Positions 1 to 5,738 of a DNA stretch of 6,738 bases are shown in pieces (the first letter of the stretch is position 1; every line of letters starts with the position of its first letter). Origin of the DNA: an uncultured Aquabacterium sp. (GTDB taxonomy: Bacteria > Pseudomonadota > Gammaproteobacteria > Burkholderiales > Burkholderiaceae_C); assembly GCA_937923225.1 (NCBI GenBank), contig CALAKR010000349.1, positions 1-6,738 on the forward strand. The letters run 5' to 3'. A model generated the notes under the pieces. That model was given only the letters and a program-made list of their open reading frames with translations, ran no database searches and was not told where the DNA came from. Both the position numbers and the translations under genes were made by a program.

Positions 1-87
1 CACCTGCAAATTCGTCAGGCTCACGTTGCCGCGCTGCCTTGGCAGGCAGTGCTCGACTTGTTTGAACTGGGCTGCTGTGATCTCCAT
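1..87 (-). CDS. IS5-family transposase, N-terminal 29 codons (runs off the window)
   Basis: Read from the ATG at 87-85 on the minus strand, the frame stays open to the window edge and gives 29 residues. It begins MEITAAQF and continues with CLPRQRGNVSLTNLQV. This matches the N-terminal signature I recall for a large group of IS5-family DDE transposases common in proteobacteria, whose opening helices precede the catalytic domain. The catalytic DDE residues are outside the window, so activity cannot be judged. The family's role is cut-and-paste movement of its own element. No strong ribosome binding site is visible upstream of the start. The match is from memory of the family, not from a search. 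Confidence 0.75.
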   Translation of the reverse strand, partial: MEITAAQFKQVEHCLPRQRGNVSLTNLQV

Positions 88-136
88 GCAACCACTGTCG
101 CAGTCAGATCGGCTTCGTGCAATTAGTGTTAACAGG
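1..136 (-). mobile_element. 5' end of an IS5-family insertion sequence (partial)
   Basis: This is one end of an insertion sequence whose transposase starts at 87 and reads leftward out of the window. The roughly 50 bases between the start codon and the receptor remnant would be the non-coding tip of the element. The tip is placed by where receptor homology resumes (about 137-143), not by a recognised terminal inverted repeat. The other end is outside the window, so neither the repeat nor the target duplication can be checked. The element sits exactly where the TonB-dependent receptor loses its 5' part, so insertion followed by deletion is the simplest explanation. The identity rests on the transposase N-terminus; the boundary is uncertain by about 10 bases. 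Confidence 0.7.
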
Positions 137-1798
137 CCCTACATCGAGGTGGTGCGCGGCACCAACGATCCGCGCTACGGCCTGCACAACATCGGCGGCA
201 ACCTCCATGTCGGCACGCGCCAGGGTGGCGAGTACACCGATGCCCGCTTCACGCTCGGCAGCCACGACACCCGCGAAGTCCAGTTGGCGCTGGGCCGGGA
301 GTCTGAGCGCTCGGCGCAGAACTACTTCGTGGCCTACCAGGCGGCCAACGGTGACCGGCCGCACGCACGCTCCGAGAAGTACACCCTGGGCGGCAAGTGG
401 TTCACCACGCTGGCCGATGGCCGCGTCAAGGCCGGCCTGGTGGCCCGCCTGTACGAGCACCGCGCCCAGGAGCCCGGCTTCATGACCGCCGCAGAGCTGG
501 CGCAGGATCGCGACCAATCCTTCAGCAAGAACGCCAATGACGGCAGCGACCGCGACATGCGCCATGTCAGCGTCCATGTGGACTGGCAGGTCACCCCCAC
601 GCTCTTCATGAGCAACAAGCTCTACGCCAACCACTATGCGGACGAGCGCCGCATCACCTTCACCGACAGCCAGGCCGCCAGCCTGAACAACCTGCCGCGC
701 CAGCGCCGGGTGTGGAACGAAGACCAGACCGGCCTGCTGAGCACACTGACCTGGCGAGGCAGCCAGGCCGTGGTGGTCGAAGGCGGGATCAATCTGGAGC
801 GCCAGCGCAATGAATACACGCGCCAGCGCTTTGCTTTTGCCATCCCCACCGAGTTCAGCCAGCCCACGGCCACGTCCAACGACGATCACCACACGCTCAA
901 CAACGTGGGCGCCTACGTGCAGGCCGTGATCCAGGCCACCGACAAGCTCAAGCTGGTGCCCGGCTGGCGCGTGGACTGGTTCAGCGGCAACACCACGCAG
1001 AACAACGGCGCACGCGGCCCACTGCAGGACTACGGCTGGATCGACCAGCCCAAGCTGAGCATGGTCTACAGCATCAGCGACGAGCTGAGCATCTACGCCA
1101 ACTGGGGCCGCACCTTCCAGATCCTGACGGGCTCGCGCGCACCGGCCTACCTCACCTCTCCCACCCAGAAGCACTTCAGCCCATCGATCAACACCGGGCA
1201 GGAGCTGGGCCTCAAGTTCAAGCCCTCGCGCCTTACCGAGGCCCGCATCGCCTGGTGGCAGCAGGACGCTACCGACGAGGTCGCCAACATGCCCGCCACC
1301 GGCACCACGGTGGGCCTGGGCGAGACGCGTCGCACCGGCCTGGATCTGCAGGCCTCGACCCGCATGGGCGCTGAGTGGACACTGTGGGCCTCGCACTCGC
1401 TGCAGAAGGCCGAGGTGGTGAGCGCGTTCACCGGCACGGGCGTGTCGCTGGCCGGCAAGGAGGTGTTCTCCACGCCGCGCCACGTGTCCAACGTGGGCGT
1501 GGAATGGCGCGCCACACCCGATCTGCGGCTGGGCCTGCAGGTCCGCTCGCAAGGCAGCTACTTCATCGACGAGCTCAATGCCAAGGGCAAGTTCGGTGGC
1601 TTCGTGCTGTTCGACGCGAACGCGCGCTACCAGCTGTCGGCCCGCACCAGCGTGGACCTGCAGATCAAGAACCTGGCCGATCGGCGCTATGTCTATGCCT
1701 GGGATGACACCTTCTTCTGGCCGGCAGGCAGCACCCAGCCGATGTTCTCGCCGGGTGCGGGGCGTGCCGCCTTCGTGTCCTTGAACTTCAAGCTTTAG
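137..1798 (+). pseudogene. TonB-dependent outer-membrane receptor, 5'-truncated
   Basis: This is the C-terminal part of a TonB-dependent receptor: a 22-strand outer-membrane barrel that imports ferric chelates, heme or similar ligands using TonB energy. Homology starts at the end of the plug domain with IEVVRGTNDPRYGL and NIGGNLHVGTRQGG (about 143-225), the conserved late-plug motif. About 520 residues with alternating barrel-strand pattern follow. Typical late-barrel motifs are visible: YANWGRTFQ (about 1091), NTGQELGLKFKPS (about 1190), IKNLADRRY (about 1664) and the terminal strand ending SLNFKL. The signal peptide, TonB box and first two thirds of the plug are missing. The frame runs open into the insertion sequence, so an ATG at 26 gives a spurious 590-residue reading. 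Without signal and plug it should not work. The ligand is unknown; I do not see the FRAP/NPNL box of classical heme receptors. The neighbouring heme oxygenase suggests iron or heme. Confidence 0.85.
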
Positions 1799-1799
1799 G

Positions 1800-2084
1800 G
1801 TCGCCAGCGGCGACAAGGGCAGCACCCAGCAGGTGTCCGGAAACCAGGTACAGCTCAGCGCCGCACTGTCCAAGGTCGGTGTGAACACGTTCACGCTTCG
1901 CTGCGAGAATAGCGTCAGCGGACTGGCTGCCGAGCAGACGGTGTCCGTCAATGTCGCTGCATCGGCCACCACGGGCGGCTCGGGCGGCGGCGGTGGCGGC
2001 GCCGTCGGGTGGGGTGGACTGCTGGCAGGCCTGTCGCTGTGGGCTTTTCAAACGCGCCGCCGTGCAAACGGCCGGCGCGCGTGA
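1800..2084 (+). pseudogene. Orphan C-terminal tail: Ig-like stretch plus GlyGly-CTERM-like sorting signal
   Basis: This frame is open from the receptor's stop codon to a TGA at 2082-2084. It encodes about 94 residues but has no convincing start; a GTG at 1833 is the earliest start-like codon and has no clear ribosome site. The first part resembles the last strands of an Ig-like or PKD-like domain (GVNTFTLRCENSVSG, then QTVSVNV). The tail has the three parts of a protein-sorting signal: a glycine run (GGSGGGGGG, 1974-2000), one hydrophobic segment (about 2001-2048) and a basic end with RRR and GRR. This organisation is known from GlyGly-CTERM/rhombosortase and related systems, which cut and re-anchor secreted proteins at the cell surface. 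It is most likely the 3' remnant of a larger surface protein whose body was deleted. It abuts the receptor gene and ends 27 bases before the heme oxygenase. A small intact secreted protein is unlikely because no signal peptide is present. Confidence 0.6.
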
Positions 2085-2111
2085 TCCATTTCATTTCCGA
2101 AAGCACCGACC

Positions 2112-2729
2112 ATGTCCGAAACCTCCACCCTCCATGCCCCGTTGTCGCAACGGCTCAAGCATGAGACCGCACCGCAGCACGAACAGATGCACCACCTGAT
2201 GGAAAAGGCGCAGCCTTTCTCCTCCCGGGCGCAGTACGCCAAGTTCGTGACCGTGCAGTACCTGTTCCAGCGCGATGTCGAGCACCTGTTCGACGACCCG
2301 GCCGTGCAGGCCGCCGTGAGCGACCTGTCCGAACGTGGCCGCGCCACGGATTCCCAGGCCGATCTGAGCGATCTGCAGGCCCCCGCGCCGCAGGAGCCCA
2401 TCGTCACGCTAGGCGTGAGCGGCCCGGAAGCCCTGGGCTGGCTGTACGTGTCCGAGGGCTCGACCCTGGGCGCGGCCTTCCTGCTCAAGGAAGTGAACGA
2501 AAAGCTCGGCCTGAACGGCGAGTTCGGCGCGCGCAACCTGGCCGCCTACCCGGAAGGCCGTGCCAAGGCGTGGAAGCGCTTCGTGGCCTCGCTGGATGCG
2601 CCCGAGCTGGCCGATGTGCAGGACCGCGTGATCGCTGGCGCCCTGGCCGCTTATGGCCGCTTCGGGCAACTGCTGAACACGCAGTTCGGCCTGGACAATG
2701 CCCAAGCCAGCGGCGCCTTCACGGCCTGA
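2112..2729 (+). CDS. hemO: Biliverdin-producing heme oxygenase (HemO/PigA type)
   Basis: This 205-residue cytoplasmic enzyme would open the heme ring with O2 and electrons, giving biliverdin, CO and ferrous iron, so releasing iron from imported heme. The length and all-helical character fit bacterial heme oxygenases. The candidate proximal heme ligand is His23 in TAPQHEQMHHL (residues 19-29). The distal helix carries EGSTLGAAFLLK (115-126), whose G116-S-T-L-G120 matches the flexible glycine motif over heme and resembles the GSNLGA motif of Pseudomonas PigA. The ATG at 2112 is the first in frame and gives a natural N-terminus; only a weak GAAAG (2098-2102) stands upstream as ribosome site. The stop lies inside or just before the DUF454 gene, so the two are probably cotranscribed. 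With a TonB receptor remnant upstream, a role in heme-iron use is likely. A phytochrome-chromophore role (BphO) is less likely because no phytochrome gene is seen. Confidence 0.9.
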   Translation: MSETSTLHAPLSQRLKHETAPQHEQMHHLMEKAQPFSSRAQYAKFVTVQYLFQRDVEHLFDDPAVQAAVSDLSERGRATDSQADLSDLQAPAPQEPIVTLGVSGPEALGWLYVSEGSTLGAAFLLKEVNEKLGLNGEFGARNLAAYPEGRAKAWKRFVASLDAPELADVQDRVIAGALAAYGRFGQLLNTQFGLDNAQASGAFTA

Positions 2730-3117
2730 TCACAAGGTGGTGGTGCCGCCGCTGCCTGTTCGGGCGGCCCTGATCCTGCTGGCCCTCGTCTGCGTGGTCC
2801 TGGGCCTGATCGGCATCGTCGTGCCCGGCATGCCCACCACCGTGTTCATCCTGATCGCGGGGTGGGCTGCCGCGCGCAGTTCACCCCGGCTGTCACGTTG
2901 GCTCTACGCCCACCGCCTGTTCGGCCCCACGCTGCGCAACTGGGACGAAGGCGGCTTCGTGAGCCGGCGCGTGAAGTGGATCGCCAGCGCCACCATGGCA
3001 GGCAGCGCACTCATCGTCGGAATGACAGTGGGCAATGTCTGGACCCGCGGCATCGCACTGATCAGCATGGCCCTGGTACTGGGCTGGCTGTGGTGCCGGC
3101 CTGAACCACCGGCATGA
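2698..3117 (+). CDS. DUF454 / YbaN-family inner-membrane protein
   Basis: This small membrane protein of unknown biochemical role shows the DUF454 signature: a hydrophobic segment (about 23-42) running into VVPGMPTTVFIL (41-52), then ARSSPRLSRWL (59-69), then HRLFGPTLRNW (72-82). A charged loop and two further hydrophobic segments (about 94-112 and 117-133) follow. The ATG at 2698 overlaps the heme oxygenase gene by 32 bases and gives 139 residues. GTG codons at 2737, 2740 and 2743 lie just after the heme oxygenase stop, beside an AAGG at 2734-2737, and would give 124-126 residues, nearer the usual family length. Translational coupling fits either choice. The pairing suggests a link to heme or iron handling, but this is inference. 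The C-terminus (WLWCRPEPPA) looks natural, so the gene appears intact. Confidence 0.85.
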   Translation: MPKPAAPSRPDHKVVVPPLPVRAALILLALVCVVLGLIGIVVPGMPTTVFILIAGWAAARSSPRLSRWLYAHRLFGPTLRNWDEGGFVSRRVKWIASATMAGSALIVGMTVGNVWTRGIALISMALVLGWLWCRPEPPA

Positions 3118-3251
3118 GCCGGGGCTGGCCCCTGACGCTGTAGGCCTGCGGCCAGTTCTGAGCCGCGCCACCCGCCGTTGACCGGCATCAAGGTTTCCCC
3201 TCCCCTGCTTGAACAGGCGCGTTTTTCCGCGCTGATTTCGCTTGCGCCTTC
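3118..3251. other. Unassigned segment between DUF454 and the symporter remnant
   Basis: These roughly 130 bases separate the DUF454 stop from the point where symporter homology begins on the opposite strand. All plus frames contain stops here except a short one starting at 3178. On the minus strand the symporter frame continues open but stops looking like a membrane protein, becoming charged and Ser/Gly rich (EGASEISAEKRA). Another minus frame reads as a short basic tail, KAQAKSARKNAPVQAGEGKP, and ends at a TGA near 3190; it might be a genuine C-terminal tail, but I cannot assign it. No terminator with a T tract is seen. The origin is unknown, and the segment may itself span a recombination joint. 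Confidence 0.4.
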
Positions 3252-4052
3252 CAGCATGCCCACGGCGGAGTACGCGCCCAGCAGGATGTTGACCAGCGAT
3301 CCCTTCTGCGTGAGCGAGATCCACACGGCCAGGGCCGCGATGCCGACCAGCCCGACCTGCGAGATGCGCAGCGAGGCTTTCTCCGACAGGCCCGGGCGCA
3401 GCGGCGCCACCAGGTTGCGCGTCAGGATCGAGCTGGCCGTGAGCAGCAGCACCGAGCCCGGCGCCAGGGCCAGCAGGAAGCCGGTGCCGGCCAGCAGGCC
3501 CACCACCCAGGGGTCGTACTTGTCCGACACGAACTGCAGCAGCGCCGCATTGGCATTGCCGTTGGGCGGCTCGGTGCCGGCCAGCAGGGCCGCGAAGCCG
3601 ATCAGCACGATGAAGAAGAAGGACAGCGAATAGATGGGTTGCCAAATCGCATTGCGCCGGATGGCCACGGGGCTGCCCGCGGCATACGAGATCTGAAACA
3701 GGTGCGGGAACACCCAGTTGCCCAGGGCGATGTTCAGCGCGGCCGTCATCAGCCACACGGTGCTGGTGCCAGCTTCGGGCTTGAGGCCCGGCAGGCTGCC
3801 GATGCCGGGGAAACGCTCTTCGGCCAGGCGGAACACATCGAGCATTGAGGCCGCGCCCACCTTGTTCGCCACCGTCACGGCCAGGATCACCACCAGCACC
3901 ACCATCAGCACGTCCTTGACGGCCGCGGCAAAGGCTGCCGAGCGCAGGCCGCTGAACAGCACGAAGGACACCATCAGCACACCGGCCAGCACGGTGGAGG
4001 CCGTCTCGCCGATGGAGGTGCCCAGCGTGAGCTGCACCACCAGCCCCAGGCT
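3252..4052 (-). pseudogene. Sodium:solute symporter (SSS family), internal fragment
   Basis: About 267 residues of a multi-spanning sodium:solute symporter are visible on the minus strand, starting near LGLVVQLTLGTSIGETAS and ending near LLGAYSAVGML. Family features include successive hydrophobic helices, the loop FSGLRSAAFAAAVKDVLM typical of SSS proteins, ALGNWVFPHLFQISYA, and a later TRNLVAPLRPGLSEK loop. The part resembles MctP-like or PutP-like importers that take up organic acids or amino acids with sodium; the substrate cannot be told. Full members have about 450-550 residues and 12-14 helices. Here the first helices are missing, replaced at about 4052 by an [2Fe-2S] gene on the other strand. 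The C-terminal helices are also missing, replaced at about 3251 by unassigned sequence. The frame happens to stay open from 4247 down to 2904, but those extensions are not symporter-like. It cannot be functional as it stands. Confidence 0.8.
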
Positions 4053-4053
4053 G

Positions 4054-4275
4054 ATCGCCATCACGGCCCACCCGGGCGAAACCGTGGCCACAGCGATGTT
4101 GGCCGCGCAGATGCCTGTGTGCCGCACGCACCGGCCCGGGCTGGCGCATGCGCCGGTGTGCAACATGGGCGTGTGCTTTGAATGCGCGGTCATCGTCGAT
4201 GGGCACGGCCCCAAGCGAGGCTGCATGACACGGGTGCGTGCCGGCATGGTGATCGAGGTAGCCCGCGATGCGTGA
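4054..4275 (+). pseudogene. Small [2Fe-2S] ferredoxin-like dehydrogenase subunit, 5'-truncated (HcnA-like)
   Basis: The C-terminal 70 or so residues of a small (2Fe-2S)-binding subunit are present. Such proteins pair with a large FAD subunit in octopine/nopaline oxidase, D-hydroxyproline dehydrogenase and hydrogen cyanide synthase type enzymes. Visible are ITAHPGETVATAMLAA, then the cluster loop CNMGVCFEC (4159-4185) giving Cys-x4-Cys-x2-Cys, then VDG and GCMTRVRAGM, whose Cys at 4222 is the probable fourth ligand. The N-terminal strand and start codon are missing. Upstream the frame runs only through the antisense of the symporter fragment, so the beginning was lost at about 4050-4056. The stop overlaps the next gene's ATG by 8 bases, as expected for translationally coupled subunits. 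The length lost is probably only 10-30 residues, since family members have about 85-110. Confidence 0.75.
4255..4258 (+). promoter_or_regulatory. Ribosome binding site of the FAD oxidoreductase
   Basis: A GAGG lies nine bases before the ATG at 4268, inside the end of the [2Fe-2S] subunit gene. It supports that ATG as the start and fits translational coupling of the two subunits. Confidence 0.55.
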
Positions 4276-5718
4276 CGGCGTGCATGACGACGTGATCGAC
4301 CTGCTGGTGATCGGTGCGGGCCCCGCAGGCATGGCGGCCGCGCTCACAGCCACGCGCCATGGCCTGCGCGTGCGCGTGGTGGACGAGCAGCACGCCCCGG
4401 GCGGACAGATCTTCCGCCAGGCCCCGCGCGAGTTCCAGGCCGGCCCACCCAGCGCCTTGGCCAGCTACCCGTTCGCTGTGCCCCTGTTCGAGGCCATCGC
4501 GCAGGACACGCGCATCGACTGGCGATTCGGCACCACGGTGTGGGGCTTGTTCCGCGACCACGACGGCGAGCCCTTCAAGATCGGTACCGCCAGCGATGAG
4601 GAAGGCCAGGTCTGGCAAGCCCGCCAGGTGCTGATCGCCACCGGCGCCTATGACCTGCCCGTGGCCTTCCCGGGATGGACACTGCCCGGCGTGATGGCGG
4701 CCGGCGGCGTGCAGACGCTGCTCAAAAGCCAGTTCCTGCAGCCAGGCCGGCGCTTCGTGCTGGCCGGCGCCCACCCCTGCTGCTCCTGCTCGCAGGCCAG
4801 TTGCTGGATGCCGGTGCAGATATCGCCGAGGTCGCGTTTGCCCAGCACCTCGCATCCCCCCGGCATCTGTTGTCCGCCTTGCAGGCAGGCTTGGGCAACC
4901 CACGCCTGGCCACGCAGGGCGCGACCATCCTAGCCCGGCTTCAGCGTGCGGGCGTGCCGGTACGTGGTGGACGGATGATCCGCCGTGCCGAGGGCCAGGA
5001 TCAACTTGAACGCGTGGTGCTGGGCGCGGTGGACACGCGATGGCGCCCGGTAGGCGGTCAGGACAGCGTGGTCCAGGCCGATGCCCTGGCCGTAGGCTAC
5101 GGCCTGCTGGCCAGCACTGAACTGGCGCGCCAGGCCGGCTGTGCCGTGCGGTGGGATGGCTCCGCCGGCGGATGGATCGTGCAGCACGATGCGCGCAGCA
5201 TGCAGACCACCGTGCCCGGCATCCATGTGGCGGGTGAACCAGCCGGCGTGGAGGGTGCGGAAGCCGCCTACCTGCAAGGGCAGCTCGCGGCGAACCATGT
5301 GACGCAGGCGCTCACAGGCCATGCGCCCTCAGCCGACACCGCCACACTGGAGAGACAACTGGCACGGGTCCGCCGCTTCACCATCCCGATCACGCGGCTG
5401 GCCGCACCCCGGCTGGATGCGCTGGCCCGCCTGCCCGATGCGGACACCATCGTGTGCCGCTGCGAAGAGGTCACGGCCGGTGAGGTGCAAGGCTTCCTCA
5501 AGGACAACCCGCACGTCAGCGATGTCAACGCCGTCAAGCTGGGTTGCCGCACCGGCATGGGCCTGTGCCAGGGGCGCTACTGCCAGCACACCGTGATGCA
5601 CATGGTGGCCTCGCACTGCGGGCGCGCCGTGGACCAGGTCGGGATCTTCGCGGCGCAGGCCCCGGTGAAACCGGTAGCCATCGCGGCGCTGGCTGCCAGC
5701 CCAGCGCTCGATACCTGA
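4268..5718 (+). pseudogene. FAD-dependent oxidoreductase with BFD-like [2Fe-2S] domain (HcnB-like), frameshifted
   Basis: This is the large flavoprotein subunit of a multi-subunit dehydrogenase for an amino acid, opine or imino compound. The N-terminal Rossmann motif is VIGAGPAGMAAA (14-25), followed by VDEQHAPGGQIFR, then the second FAD motif region ATGAYDLPVAFPGWTLPGV (124-142). The reading frame breaks after about residue 169. At 4774-4777 there are four C where five are needed to continue from RFVLAGAHP into LLLLLAGQLLDAGADIAEV. With one base restored the protein has 483 residues, close to the family's 460-480. The NAD-like fold, a late FAD motif (TTVPGIHVAGEPAG) and a C-terminal BFD-like domain all follow. 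In restored numbering, C397-x-C399 and C434-x4-C439 (CQGRYC) are the likely cluster ligands. The one-base gap could be a sequencing error or a real mutation. The exact substrate is open: octopine/nopaline, hydroxyproline and glycine enzymes share this layout. Confidence 0.85.
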
Positions 5719-5738
5719 GGGCCCTGCCCGGCGCTCAG
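5715..5738. terminator. Candidate bidirectional hairpin over convergent stop codons
   Basis: CTGAG (5715-5719) pairs with CTCAG (5734-5738). After a G-G mismatch, GCC (5721-5723) pairs with GGC (5730-5732) around a six-base loop. The hairpin covers the stop codons of both convergent genes, where a shared terminator is expected. Neither strand has a strong T tract after it, so intrinsic termination is only a possibility. Confidence 0.35.

Noticed and set aside
88..125. A minus-strand promoter for the transposase (TTGCAC, 17 bases, GACAGT)
   Set aside because: Each box matches the consensus at only about three of six positions, too weak to support.
26..136. An ATG at 26 as true start of the receptor
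   Set aside because: These codons are antisense to the transposase and its tip, and encode no signal peptide or TonB box.
104..1972. A 622-codon open frame on the minus strand opposite the receptor
   Set aside because: It is antisense to a clearly recognisable receptor barrel. Its Ala/Gly/Val/His-rich composition is typical of a shadow frame in GC-rich DNA, and no family motif is seen.
3094..3114. Hairpin TGCCGG/CCGGCA at the end of the DUF454 gene as a terminator
   Set aside because: The six-pair stem lies inside the coding sequence and lacks a following T tract; such stems are common in GC-rich DNA.
3718..4275. A single 185-codon plus-strand protein ending in the [2Fe-2S] motif
   Set aside because: Only the last 70 or so codons match the family. 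The earlier part is antisense to the symporter fragment, so the long frame is a joint artefact.
2893..4353. A 486-codon minus-strand frame overlapping the symporter in another register
   Set aside because: It has low-complexity Gly/Arg/His composition and no membrane or catalytic motifs, while the neighbouring register shows a clear symporter.
4675..5718. A separate 347-codon gene starting at 4675
   Set aside because: Its first 34 or so codons overlap the oxidoreductase in a different frame and are Arg-rich shadow sequence. From about 4778 it is simply the continuation of the frameshifted oxidoreductase.
4054..5718. Hydrogen cyanide synthase (hcnA/hcnB) as a specific label
   Set aside because: The domain layout is shared with octopine/nopaline oxidases and hydroxyproline dehydrogenases. 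No hcnC-like subunit is present and no residue seen here separates the options.
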